Positions 1 through 8,303 of a DNA stretch of 13,870 bases are shown here, in pieces. The first letter of the stretch is position 1, and the number at the start of each line of letters is the position of its first letter. The position numbers and the translations under genes are program-made. This DNA comes from Planctomycetota bacterium (lineage in GTDB: Bacteria > Planctomycetota > UBA11346). The stretch covers positions 1 to 13,870 of the forward strand of contig JAHEDF010000045.1 of the NCBI GenBank assembly GCA_024641365.1, in the 5' to 3' direction. The notes under the pieces were generated by a model. That model had not been told where the DNA came from and searched no databases. It saw only the letters and a list, made by a program, of their open reading frames with translations.

Positions 1-1155
1 GCAAATCAATTATCGGCGACGGTATCCGTAGCGACAATAGAAGATGATATTTATGAAAATAATGAAACCGTGATCGCGACCTTAGCATCAGGAACAGGCT
101 ACAGTGTTGGTTCGCCAAACGATGCGACGGTTACCATTACCGATAATGACAGTGCGCCAGTCGTAACGATTGTAGCTACAGATCCTGACGCGAGCGAAGC
201 ACCAATTACCACGGGTACCTTTACCATCTCACTGTCACGAAAGTCATCAGTGACGACAGCAGTGAACTTAAGCGTCAGTGGTACGGCTACAAATGGCACG
301 GATTATAATCTCCTGGGTACCACCATAAATATTCCAGCAGACACAACCCAAGGAACTATCACCGTTACTCCAATCGCCGATGGAAATCCGGAATCAGATG
401 AAACCGTCATTGTGACATTACAGTCTGGGACAGGCTACAGTGTTGGTTCGCCGAATGGTGGGACCGTCACGATAACCGATAGTATTAGCGAACCAGTGGT
501 GACCATTTCGGCAACAGATGCGTCTGCTACTGAAGCTCCTGGAAATAATGGCGAATTTACTATTACTTTGAGTAAGACCTCGGCGAGTTCGACGACGGTG
601 AATTTCACAGTGAGTGGGAGCGCATCCATCGGTAATGATTATACGTCCATTGGTACCTCTGTTACAATTCCAGCCGGTCAATTAACCGCAACCAAGTTGG
701 TGGTTCCACTAGAAGACAATGTCTATGAAAATAATGAGACAGTCATTGTGACGTTGGCGTCTGGAACAGGATATGCAATTAGTTCGCCCAACAGTGCTAC
801 GGTTACAATCACGGATAATGACAGTTCACCGATTGTGACGATTGCGGCAACGGATTCCACCGCCAGTGAATCACCTATTACAACGGGGACCTTTACAATC
901 ACCTTGTCACGACTTTCCTCAACGACCACTACGGTAAAATATACGGTCAGTGGCACAGCAGCGAGTGGCACGGATTACGTTGCTATTGGTACATCAAAAA
1001 ATATTCCAGCAGGCTCAACGCAAGCGACCATTACAGTGACTCCAATCGCAGACGCTATTACAGAAACTGATGAGACGGTCGTCGTGACGTTAATTGCAGG
1101 AACCGGTTATAGTGTTGGTTCACCAACAAATGCGACGGTGACAATCAGTGAGGTA
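1..1155 (+). repeat. Tandem Calx-beta coding repeats, 336-bp unit, 672-bp higher-order period
   Basis: The codons for GTGY recur at 91, 427, 763 and 1099, exactly 336 bases (112 codons) apart. Units also alternate. The segments at 1-100 and 673-770 share an ED-x-x-YENNETVI stretch, while those near 202-390 and 874-1060 share P-I-T-T-G-T-F-T-I and T-P-I-A-D. The best match is therefore at 672 bases, suggesting that a two-unit block was duplicated. The array continues upstream of the window. Confidence 0.85.
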
Positions 1156-1305
1156 GGTACGAATACAGTAACTAATAATAACGTCGGTGGTAATGAGCTA
1201 AGAAAATGCGGATTAGGTTCAGGTTTATCAGCTTTTTCACTGTTGTTGCTCATTTCGGCATCGTGTGCTCTGATGAGGCAGCGGAAATTAAAATCTGATA
1301 ATTAA
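1..1305 (+). CDS. Calx-beta repeat surface protein with C-terminal sorting signal (5' partial)
   Basis: The reading frame is open from base 1, so the true start lies upstream; the GTG at 70 is inside a repeat and is not a real start. The protein is a series of ~112-residue beta-sandwich repeats of the Calx-beta type. Each has conserved elements such as TFTI-LSR, GTDY, IPA, DETVIVTL, GTGY and a terminal TVTITDND-like acidic turn, as in calcium-binding domains of large adhesins. After the last repeat comes an Asn/Gly linker and then a tripartite tail: a Lys-Cys-Gly-Leu-Gly-Ser-Gly motif, about 17 hydrophobic residues, and a basic end (RQRKLK). This architecture resembles the CTERM sorting signals (GlyGly-CTERM, MYXO-CTERM) processed by membrane proteases. 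Inference: an exported, cell-surface or released adhesin. It is convergent with the next gene, 107 bases away. The family call is firm; the ligand is unknown. Confidence 0.85.
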   Translation, partial: ANQLSATVSVATIEDDIYENNETVIATLASGTGYSVGSPNDATVTITDNDSAPVVTIVATDPDASEAPITTGTFTISLSRKSSVTTAVNLSVSGTATNGTDYNLLGTTINIPADTTQGTITVTPIADGNPESDETVIVTLQSGTGYSVGSPNGGTVTITDSISEPVVTISATDASATEAPGNNGEFTITLSKTSASSTTVNFTVSGSASIGNDYTSIGTSVTIPAGQLTATKLVVPLEDNVYENNETVIVTLASGTGYAISSPNSATVTITDNDSSPIVTIAATDSTASESPITTGTFTITLSRLSSTTTTVKYTVSGTAASGTDYVAIGTSKNIPAGSTQATITVTPIADAITETDETVVVTLIAGTGYSVGSPTNATVTISEVGTNTVTNNNVGGNELRKCGLGSGLSAFSLLLLISASCALMRQRKLKSDN

Positions 1306-1379
1306 AGTAACCACATAAAAAACAGAGAGTCATTTATTGAGCGGCTATCATCTTTACGCAGCTATTACGAAACAGACCT

Positions 1380-1408
1380 AATAATTATTGATGCCCTGGC
1401 TAATTATT
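1380..1408. terminator. Candidate A/T-rich inverted repeat between convergent genes
   Basis: AATAATTA (1380-1387) and TAATTATT (1401-1408) are perfect inverted repeats with a 13-base spacer. They lie between the stop of the Calx-beta gene and the stop of the opposing SGNH-like gene. The position suits a bidirectional terminator, but the stem is all A/T and no clear T tract follows, so this is weak. Nothing else in 1306-1412 is recognisable. Confidence 0.25.
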
Positions 1409-1412
1409 CATG

Positions 1413-3839
1413 TCACGGTTTTATCGCCGTCAAACTAAGCTCATCAAAACTACCTGAATTGCTACGGCCATTTACTTTTATGCTTTTCAAACGTACACGA
1501 ATGGCCGTGGTATTATGTGGTGCTTTTTGCGTGGTGTCGGTCTTTTGCCAATTATTTCCTTTTTTTGGTTTTTCCGTATCACCAGAGTCGTAGCTGGAGA
1601 GCACCTTTTTATCTTTGTCCAAAAAGTCGACTAGGAAATGAGTTTCTTGTTCAGAGGAACGGTTGCCAGCAAAGTAAAATGATTGCTTACCTGCGTTGAT
1701 AAGTTGAGCGTAGGCACTGACATCAACATCTTGATATATTTCAGCGGTACCGTCGCCCTCTGCTCGGAAATAAGCGACGCCATTGGTGCCGCCAGCTTTG
1801 GTTGACATGGCATCTGATTTGTCAGCAGTACTCCAACCGTGTAAGCCTAAATCAGCGGTGGCATTGATCAGTAAATTGCAGTCGTACAAAGACTTTGCTT
1901 TTATGTCGAATATAATGGTTGTTTCATCGGAATATTCCAAGCCATCATGAGCACGAAAGGTAATTGTGTCTTGCCCGACAGCTTCTGGTTTTGGAGCGTA
2001 TAATAATTTATTACCATCAAGAGTGATGGTGCCGAGTTTCGGTTGGGTAACGATACTAAACGTTAACGCTTGGCCATTGTCATCATTGGCAGTTAATAAT
2101 GTTGCGAGCGGAACACCTGCATAGACAGAAATTGTTTGCGGGTCTGCAACTGGCCGATTGTTAACTTTATAATCCCACGTATCTGATAAATCATGATACA
2201 CGATATCCTGTGAAGTGGTGCGAGTGGTCACTGCGAATTCAGTTCCGGGCTTGGCATCTTTTGCAGCTTTTATTACAATCTTTTGTGGGATATTATAATT
2301 TTCTGAAGTAAACGTTAATTGTTCTGGGGTTACAGTAGCCGCATTATTAGAACAGGAAACAGCAAGCGTTACAGGCTGTTGTGGCGGAAATAAAAATTGA
2401 ACAGACATAGTGTCGCCCTTTTCGCTATCGGCAGCGACATCAGCAGGAACTACTTTAAAACCAGGCGCACGTACTTGGCAGGTTGCTAATCGCCATGCGG
2501 TTTCGTATCCGACTTTTTGCGCTAACCAGTCGCTAGTAATGGGATTGGGTTGCGGGTCGACGGGGCAACGTCCAGAAATGATAGTATAGATAAATGTTGC
2601 GCATGCGACATGTGCAGGACCACTTAAGTGACCATGGCTACTCATCGGTTTAATGGTTGGATCTATATGATGGAGGCCCGCCCATAATAATCGCCGCGGT
2701 AGGCAGCGAAATGTTTTGGATTCATTCATAACCTGAATCGCCAATGAAAAATCTTGCACGAATATTTCTGCGAGGTGGATATCAAAATCACCAGTGTTGG
2801 TTTGATAACGATAGGCAAAGGTAGTACGTTTATAATCGGGATCTCCTAAGCGGTAATCCTTTCCAGTCTTTGGACTACCGGAATCTCTGCCAATGGTATA
2901 GCCCTGTCCGCCGATTGATGCCCCAGCGCGCTTGATCGCGTCTTGTGTTGATTCCATTAAATAAGTTTCCGTACTGCTACCACCGGGTGATTTTCGCGGA
3001 CTTACTGCGCGTGCTTTATTATTAAAGAACAGAAAGGGATTTTGAAACGTAAATTGACCGGCAATTGGTTTTACAGGCGTATGAGCCATAACAATTTTAT
3101 GAGCCGTATCGGCTAATGATTTGTTGGAGGAATATGTTGACGTCGATGCGTTTTTTCCACTGATGGTGCTAAAAATACATGCAGCGGTAAGATAGGCACC
3201 ATCTGCACTGGGATGCGTGTCGCCTGTCGGCTTACCAGCGGCCTCCCAGGCTAAACCTGCTGGTGCAACCAATAAATTACCAGAGAGCGCGGTGCGATAG
3301 ACGACCTCTTGATAATGTGCGACGCTGGATTTCGAATTTGCTCCTGGCCATGACATTAACAAAAGAGTTTTTCCAGGGCCTTTGGCAACTTCCTGTGCGA
3401 TTTTTGCGACACCGTCAGCATACAGGCCAGGTAAATATTCGATGGTAAATGAATCTTCAATTACCACGACATAGTCCCATTTTGTGCCATTTTCGCCACG
3501 TAAATTTGGCCAGCGAGTTTTGGTTTCAACATCTGCTGGGTAGGGCCAATGAAACCAAGAAGAAAGGTTAATACAGGCATAGCGTTCTTGTTGCTGAAAG
3601 CGCTCTTCCAGTACGATGTTTACTTTATTATACCCAGCTCCAGCAAGTATTTTTTTTAGTTCTTCACTGACGCCTAGCGGATTAAAGACCTGTGGTGAAC
3701 CACGGAATTGTTTGTCAGAACCAATAATAAGCACATTCATGTCGGCCGCAGTTGCGAATGAACTAAGCACGACCATGAGCATGAATACAACACTAGAAAC
3801 ATAATGGTGTTGCTGTTTTGCTTTTTTTATATTTTTCAT
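1413..3839 (-). CDS. Secreted multidomain SGNH-hydrolase-like protein (808 aa)
   Basis: A signal peptide occupies residues 1-32 (basic start, hydrophobic core, cleavage near ATA-A). Residues ~34-230 look like an SGNH/GDSL-type hydrolase fold: an initial beta strand MNVLIIGSD, a central VVIEDS strand, LLMSWPG, and the late block GDTHPSADGAYLTAACIF (206-223), which is typical of the Asp-His end of such enzymes. Residues ~290-430 may be a second, degenerate copy ending in HGHLSGPAHVACATFIYTI. Residues ~478-545 form a small beta domain with the LTFT-x-x-NYN-x-PQ pattern of repetitive surface proteins. Residues ~561-646 form a cadherin/Ig-like domain (NRPVADPQ ... YAP ... DTITFRAHDG). Residues ~652-806 resemble a carbohydrate-binding jelly roll with a GSFDE end. 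Inference: an exported carbohydrate esterase or glycan-binding protein. A classical GDS serine is not obvious, so activity is unproven. Neighbouring genes on the same strand encode a sulfatase and another secreted glycan-type protein. Confidence 0.7.
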   Translation of the reverse strand: MKNIKKAKQQHHYVSSVVFMLMVVLSSFATAADMNVLIIGSDKQFRGSPQVFNPLGVSEELKKILAGAGYNKVNIVLEERFQQQERYACINLSSWFHWPYPADVETKTRWPNLRGENGTKWDYVVVIEDSFTIEYLPGLYADGVAKIAQEVAKGPGKTLLLMSWPGANSKSSVAHYQEVVYRTALSGNLLVAPAGLAWEAAGKPTGDTHPSADGAYLTAACIFSTISGKNASTSTYSSNKSLADTAHKIVMAHTPVKPIAGQFTFQNPFLFFNNKARAVSPRKSPGGSSTETYLMESTQDAIKRAGASIGGQGYTIGRDSGSPKTGKDYRLGDPDYKRTTFAYRYQTNTGDFDIHLAEIFVQDFSLAIQVMNESKTFRCLPRRLLWAGLHHIDPTIKPMSSHGHLSGPAHVACATFIYTIISGRCPVDPQPNPITSDWLAQKVGYETAWRLATCQVRAPGFKVVPADVAADSEKGDTMSVQFLFPPQQPVTLAVSCSNNAATVTPEQLTFTSENYNIPQKIVIKAAKDAKPGTEFAVTTRTTSQDIVYHDLSDTWDYKVNNRPVADPQTISVYAGVPLATLLTANDDNGQALTFSIVTQPKLGTITLDGNKLLYAPKPEAVGQDTITFRAHDGLEYSDETTIIFDIKAKSLYDCNLLINATADLGLHGWSTADKSDAMSTKAGGTNGVAYFRAEGDGTAEIYQDVDVSAYAQLINAGKQSFYFAGNRSSEQETHFLVDFLDKDKKVLSSYDSGDTEKPKKGNNWQKTDTTQKAPHNTTAIRVRLKSIKVNGRSNSGSFDELSLTAIKP

Positions 3840-3981
3840 AGAGCCCTACTTTCCATGAGTTCGTACATAGACATGTCATCTATGGTCAATTTGTTACAGG
3901 TAATGTCATGATTTGTGGAAATATTTTTGTAGCAGTTACTGACTGTTACAGATATTGTTTCAGCTTGTCACCTGTTGAATG

Positions 3982-4002
3982 CATAATGCACAAAGCATTA
4001 TG
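3982..4002. promoter_or_regulatory. 8-bp inverted repeat in the gap upstream of the SGNH-like gene
   Basis: CATAATGC, a five-base ACAAA loop, then GCATTATG is a perfect 8-bp dyad. It lies 143 bases upstream of the SGNH-like start and 82 bases past the stop of the 445-residue gene, both on the minus strand. No T run follows on the minus strand, so it does not look like an intrinsic terminator. It could be an operator or a chance dyad. The rest of the 244-base gap (3840-4083) shows no gene and no convincing promoter. Confidence 0.3.
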
Positions 4003-4083
4003 GCCGGAAAAGCTTCTAGGTAAGCAGTTGGGACTTTTACGGTCAAAGAGGGATCGGATTCCGCCAACATTGCGATCACGTGT

Positions 4084-5421
4084 TTAATTTGAGTGATTAT
4101 AAACAAATGACAATTCTAATAGCGAAAAAATTGTTTCAATTTCACTTGATACGTTGTTGCGCGCAGCCCAACGCCCTTCATCACCGCCATGATTTGGAGT
4201 GAGTATTTGCGTATTGCGTAATAATTTTTGATGTTGTTTTAATTGATCTCTGTAGTGTGTATTATTCCCAATATAAAGGCTACAGCAGAAGAAATAGCGA
4301 CTCAGTGGATATACGGTGGTTGGATCAAGTGCGAAAATATGTGTTGGATACAAATAAAGATCCTTTCGATTAAGAAAATATTGTCCTGTATAAATGGCTC
4401 CCCAGCGTTCCATGTCTGTTGCACTAATAATTTCTCCCTGTGACATCCAGGGGGGAATCTCAGATTTAAATTGAGATAACCATGAATCTAAGCTTTCACG
4501 TAAAGAGTCCCATGCAATTTCAACAGTTGTTTCTTTATTATCATTAATTCTCCAATAAAATAAATTACGCAAACATAAGGCAGTTAAAATAGCGGTTGTG
4601 GTGTCGGTTTGCCAGAGGCGTCCAATTTTTTCTGTGTCGCGCACAATAGACGGCAGCGTTTTCTGGAGAAGCGATTTTAGTTCATTATCATCATTAATTT
4701 TATATAGTTCAAATAAAACATAAAAAATTAAGACGTTATCACGATCATCGAGCGAAAAACGATTTCCTTCACTTGCCAATGACATTAACCTATTTACATG
4801 CGCCTTGATTATTTTGAGGTATTTATTAGGCGTTATATGATCATAGCCAGCTGACATAAAGGTATAGAGCCGTAAGGCGATAACCGCTTCTTTGCTGGGA
4901 ATCCATTGGTCGGGTGTTAGTGGCGTTTTTTCTTGTTCAGCTGATTCAATAGAAAAGTGAGAGAGTTGTTTAAGCCCCGAATCATAGCCAAACAGCCATT
5001 GTCTTCTTGCTTTGGTTCGAACTTCTTCATCAGCAGATTGGGTTAATGCAAATAGCCCTTGTTTAATGTCGACATTACCAACGTACGAATCATCATTTTG
5101 CATTAATCGAAGCGCAAGTAATTGTGATGATTTGTCGCCGTGCAGCCCATGGAAAATAATGGCATGACGCTTCGCAATATCCTGAGTGTTTAAGCGAATG
5201 TCCTCTAAATGGTAATAGCGGTCAATTTTAAAAACGCGCTCAGCAACTTCATATTCGGAATTACCAAAATCAGCTATTTGCCATGCCAGCCATGCAGGCA
5301 CATAGGGACTACTTTCTTCTGGCCACTTACGTAATGCCCACCAACCGCTGCCAAGGCTAAGCAAGAAGAGGCCTAACAAACCTGCCGTAGACCACATCAG
5401 GACAGTGCGCGTTCTCATCAC
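4084..5421 (-). CDS. Membrane-anchored helical protein of unknown function (445 aa)
   Basis: I do not recognise this family. Residues ~8-30 form one hydrophobic segment after a short basic start (MMRTR), with no clear signal-peptidase site, so it is probably an N-terminal membrane anchor with the rest outside the cytoplasm. The remainder is predominantly helical and rich in Leu, Trp and Tyr, with acidic and basic residues interspersed. There are segments such as RLWQTDTTTAILTALCLRNLFYWR (about 274-297) and a closing Gly-Gly-Asp-Glu-Gly-Arg-Trp motif near 417-423. The start is GTG at 5421 or the adjacent in-frame ATG at 5418; neither has a clear ribosome binding site. It lies 102 bases downstream of the sulfatase on the same strand, so co-transcription is plausible. 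It is more A/T-rich than its neighbours. Helical repeat architecture is a guess. Confidence 0.75.
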   Translation of the reverse strand: MMRTRTVLMWSTAGLLGLFLLSLGSGWWALRKWPEESSPYVPAWLAWQIADFGNSEYEVAERVFKIDRYYHLEDIRLNTQDIAKRHAIIFHGLHGDKSSQLLALRLMQNDDSYVGNVDIKQGLFALTQSADEEVRTKARRQWLFGYDSGLKQLSHFSIESAEQEKTPLTPDQWIPSKEAVIALRLYTFMSAGYDHITPNKYLKIIKAHVNRLMSLASEGNRFSLDDRDNVLIFYVLFELYKINDDNELKSLLQKTLPSIVRDTEKIGRLWQTDTTTAILTALCLRNLFYWRINDNKETTVEIAWDSLRESLDSWLSQFKSEIPPWMSQGEIISATDMERWGAIYTGQYFLNRKDLYLYPTHIFALDPTTVYPLSRYFFCCSLYIGNNTHYRDQLKQHQKLLRNTQILTPNHGGDEGRWAARNNVSSEIETIFSLLELSFVYNHSN

Positions 5422-5523
5422 ATTTTAAACGCTAGTGGCTGGACTTGGTTCGTTGTGTTATTTTACCTGTCAAAACGTGCACGGTGGGGTTGTGCCGTCT
5501 GTAAGATAGTTTCGTTTTCTTCA

Positions 5524-7371
5524 TTATTGTTTGAGCAAATAGTCCTCTATGCGGCTCGCATTACCCCCAACTTTGACGCGTTTAAAAATAGCTTTGGCGG
5601 CCTCCAAGGGAATCACGCCGTCAGCGACACCACGTTCAAGGGCATTAGCAGCTTCGAGGACTTCGAAACTGTTTTTGCTGGTCAGGGTTTGTTCCAGACT
5701 TTGGAGGGCGGCAGCGCTGTCGCCAAGGTGAGCAATGGCTTCAGCAGCGGCAATGCGAATAGAAAAGCTACTGTCATTGAGACAGGCACGTAATGCTGCT
5801 TCAGCGGGAGCCGCAGCTTTCCCTAACACCAAACAGCCTTGGGCACCCCAATACCGCTTAATCGGATGGGCATCAGACATCGCTGTTATGAGTGTTGGTA
5901 TTTGAGTACTGTCACGACTCGTGGCTTTATCTGCGAGGGCGAGGATGTCGTTGTATGGAAAAGCAGACGCTTGCACATAATCATACAACGTTTTGTCACC
6001 GATGAGTGAACTCCACATGCCTTCAGGAACAAATCCGGTATCTTTTTGTTGTTCTAAATCGCTAAATAACATCGTGCGTAATTTATTTTTCGTGTCAGCA
6101 AACGCAGGATCGTCAGCTAAATTATTTATTTCAAAAGGATCTTTGCTAATGTCATATAATTCTTCAGGTGCTTTGGGTAACCAATAGCGCGACTGCACGG
6201 CATTGCATTTTCCTGCTTTAAAAGTTTCCCACCAACTGCCCATATTATTTTGCACACCAAAGGGATAAAAATAATGTTGGCCGTAAGAGCGATGTGGAGA
6301 GAAATTGCGAATATATTGATAGTGTTCGGTACGAACCGCATAGGCAGTATCATAACGTTCATCCATGCGGCCACGAAATAAAAAGACGTGATCGCGTGGC
6401 GCTACTATTTGCTCACCTAAGAAAGGGCGTCCTTCCACATGTTTGGGAATATCGATACCGCACAAGCTCATAGCGGTGACAGCGAAATCGACAAAGCCAA
6501 CTGGTTGTTCAACCCAGGAACCAGCATCAGCAGGTGCGAGATGCTTAAAATTTTTACCAAAACGAATAATAAGTGGCACCAGCGTTCCTGAATCATGGAC
6601 GTTACGTTTGCCACGCGCTAAAGCGCCACCGTGATCACTGTAATAAAAAACTATAGTATTATCAGCGTCACCGGAAGCATCTAATTCTTGAATAAGTTCG
6701 CCCATTTCTTTATCCATGGCAAACATATTAGTATAATAACGCGACCAATCTTCGCGAATAGCTGGCGTGTCTGGATGATAGGGTGGTAAAATAACTTGCT
6801 CTGGAGTTACAATCCGTTCTTTGGGAAAGGCACCGGATTTTACACGTTTTTCAAATCCGCCATCAGTTATTTGGCCTTCATGAGAAACCGTCGAATTAAA
6901 TACGGCGAAAAACGGTTGGCCAGGTTTACGGTTTTTATAGTGTGCTTTATTTGAAGTGTCATCCCAGGTATTTTTCCCAATATTTTTAGCATTGTAATCA
7001 GTTTTAGTATGATTCGTGCAATAATAGCCAGCATTTTTAAAATAACTGGTATATGGTTTAAATTGATCGGGAATTAACACGACGCTGCGATGATTATGAA
7101 TACCCAGGCTAGAGGCATGCATCATGGTAATTAATGTTGAACGTGCTGCTGAGCATACAGGTGCATTGGAAAAGGCATTGCGATAACGAACGCCTTGCTC
7201 AGCGAGCTTATCAAGGTACGGGGTGCGCGCTTGTTTGTCGCCATAGCATCCTAAGTATGGAGAATTATCTTCACTGGTTATCCATAAAATATTGGGGCGT
7301 TCGGCACTGACAGCGGTGGTGCTTGCCAATGACATAATAATTAATGCCGCTACAAGAATAAATCGAAACAT
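5524..7371 (-). CDS. Exported formylglycine-dependent sulfatase with C-terminal HEAT-like region (615 aa)
   Basis: This is a type I (S1 family) sulfatase, which hydrolyses sulfate esters or N-sulfates. Numbering from the chosen start, residues 1-23 are a signal peptide ending AVSA. The N-terminal metal loop SEDNSPYLGCYGD follows at 33-45. The signature CSAAR at 73-77 supplies Cys73 for conversion to formylglycine. The second metal site is SDHGG (Asp246, His247), followed by Lys255 and His259 in GKRNVH. Residues ~490-601 are helical repeats resembling HEAT units (LITAMSDAHPIKRYWGAQGC, IRIAAAEAIAHLGD), an extension seen in PVC-group sulfatases. The frame is open to 7434, but ATG 7371 has a good ribosome binding site (AAGGA, 7-base spacer) and starts exactly at the signal peptide. 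No maturation enzyme is in the window. The substrate cannot be read from the sequence; a sulfated glycan is the likely class. Confidence 0.93.
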   Translation of the reverse strand: MFRFILVAALIIMSLASTTAVSAERPNILWITSEDNSPYLGCYGDKQARTPYLDKLAEQGVRYRNAFSNAPVCSAARSTLITMMHASSLGIHNHRSVVLIPDQFKPYTSYFKNAGYYCTNHTKTDYNAKNIGKNTWDDTSNKAHYKNRKPGQPFFAVFNSTVSHEGQITDGGFEKRVKSGAFPKERIVTPEQVILPPYHPDTPAIREDWSRYYTNMFAMDKEMGELIQELDASGDADNTIVFYYSDHGGALARGKRNVHDSGTLVPLIIRFGKNFKHLAPADAGSWVEQPVGFVDFAVTAMSLCGIDIPKHVEGRPFLGEQIVAPRDHVFLFRGRMDERYDTAYAVRTEHYQYIRNFSPHRSYGQHYFYPFGVQNNMGSWWETFKAGKCNAVQSRYWLPKAPEELYDISKDPFEINNLADDPAFADTKNKLRTMLFSDLEQQKDTGFVPEGMWSSLIGDKTLYDYVQASAFPYNDILALADKATSRDSTQIPTLITAMSDAHPIKRYWGAQGCLVLGKAAAPAEAALRACLNDSSFSIRIAAAEAIAHLGDSAAALQSLEQTLTSKNSFEVLEAANALERGVADGVIPLEAAKAIFKRVKVGGNASRIEDYLLKQ

Positions 7372-7384
7372 ATAAACATCCTTA
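7371..7384 (-). promoter_or_regulatory. Ribosome binding site that fixes the sulfatase start
   Basis: On the minus strand the sequence reads TAAGGATGTTTATATG. AAGGA is followed by seven bases and then the ATG at 7371. This supports 7371 over the upstream in-frame start at 7434, which would put 21 extra polar residues before the signal peptide. Confidence 0.75.
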
Positions 7385-7431
7385 CATGAATAGGTATAAA
7401 AAGCGAAACGTTGTGACCTTACGATTGGTTG

Positions 7432-7450
7432 CATGTGATTTTTTCACATG
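7432..7450. promoter_or_regulatory. CRP-like inverted repeat upstream of the sulfatase
   Basis: CATGTGA, five T residues, then TCACATG form a perfect 7-bp dyad 61-79 bases upstream of the sulfatase ATG. The half-sites contain TGTGA and TCACA, as in CRP/FNR-family operators, but the spacer is five bases rather than CRP's six. It may be an operator of a related regulator or simply a small hairpin. The remaining gap to 7584 shows no gene. Confidence 0.35.
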
Positions 7451-7548
7451 ACGCTAATACATGTTGGCGAAAAGGTGCGCGTTGCCAACTATATATGAAA
7501 CGCTGTGCTAGTGTACGTCAAACGGCAAGCATGGGGTATTTGTTTGGT

Positions 7549-7584
7549 AATAGTGCCAATAAGCGTTGTGGCGATTTCACTATT
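7549..7584. terminator. Candidate stem-loop at the end of the LamG/DUF1080-like gene
   Basis: AATAGTG (7549-7555) pairs with CACTATT (7578-7584), and an inner GCCA/TGGC pair lies within (7555-7558 and 7569-7572). The structure starts immediately after the stop of the minus-strand gene ending at 7585. There is no T tract on the minus strand, so a terminator or mRNA-end hairpin is only a possibility. Confidence 0.25.
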
Positions 7585-8256
7585 TTAAGGAATGCCGAGC
7601 TTCGCTTTATTGGCGCTCCAATCAGCGAGTGGCTCGGCGGTACGTAGGCACACGTTATCCCAACGAATACTTTCTTTTGCAACAGTGATGGCAAAGGCAT
7701 TTTTTTCGCGCCCAATTTTTGCGTCCTTGCCATACACCACGTGTTTATCATCGGTATACACTAAAATTTCATCGCCGGTAATTTCGATAGTAAAATGATA
7801 CCATTGTCCTTTGGTAAAGCTTTGCTCCACTTTCCCAATACTAACCGACTTATCATCGGCGATATTTTTATTTTTTTCGCCGGATACTGAAAACCCTTTT
7901 TCTGTAATAGAGACACGGCAAATATGTCCCTCTGGTCCATTAAATACTAAAGAGCTTAATCGCGCACCTTCAAAACGAATATCTGCACAGGCAATGATAG
8001 TAGCCGTGAAATTTTGTTTGGTGGTCAAAACGCCACCATGCATGTCAGATTCTTTCTCTTTTCCTTCGACGGCACCATCAACGATTGACCATGCTCCTTT
8101 AGCAATACGCCAATGTGATGGCAGGGTATCGCTGTCGAATTGGTCATGAATCAACTCTGCACCAGCGGTGGTGCGATAAGTTGGTGTTTCAGCGGCGCTG
8201 ATTTGCAGTGAGCAGATAAATAAGCACACGAGTGGCAGTGATAAGGAATTGCGCAT
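7585..8256 (-). CDS. Secreted LamG/DUF1080-like (concanavalin-fold) protein (223 aa)
   Basis: Residues 1-22 are a signal peptide (MRNSLSLPLVCLFICSLQISAA, cut near SAA-E). The mature part opens with LIHDQFDSDTLPSHWRIAKG, then GAWSIVDGAVEG. This is the usual beginning of the DUF1080 / 3-keto-disaccharide hydrolase-like beta-sandwich and of related LamG domains. Further strands include QWYHFTIEITGDEILVYTDD (151-170) and a late SIRWDNVCLRT strand (196-206), typical of the fold's closing strand. It is the first of four minus-strand genes. The adjacent sulfatase and SGNH-like genes suggest a role in binding or processing an extracellular glycan. Catalytic residues are not identified, so it may be only a binding module. 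The start is the ATG at 8256, which directly precedes the signal peptide; its ribosome binding site is weak. Confidence 0.75.
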   Translation of the reverse strand: MRNSLSLPLVCLFICSLQISAAETPTYRTTAGAELIHDQFDSDTLPSHWRIAKGAWSIVDGAVEGKEKESDMHGGVLTTKQNFTATIIACADIRFEGARLSSLVFNGPEGHICRVSITEKGFSVSGEKNKNIADDKSVSIGKVEQSFTKGQWYHFTIEITGDEILVYTDDKHVVYGKDAKIGREKNAFAITVAKESIRWDNVCLRTAEPLADWSANKAKLGIP

Positions 8257-8303
8257 GATGTATCTCGAGAGTGGGGGTTGGAGTAATGAGATATGACTGG
8301 GCT

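Noticed and set aside
1..1155. CRISPR-like periodic repeats
   Set aside because: The 336-base period is in-frame coding sequence for protein domains, with no short direct repeats or unique spacers.
5455..5793. 112-codon plus-strand ORF opposite the sulfatase 3' end
   Set aside because: It is antisense to the well-supported HEAT-like region and has no signature of its own.
7372..7434. N-terminal extension of the sulfatase
   Set aside because: The 21 extra residues precede a complete signal peptide, and the ribosome binding site points to ATG 7371.
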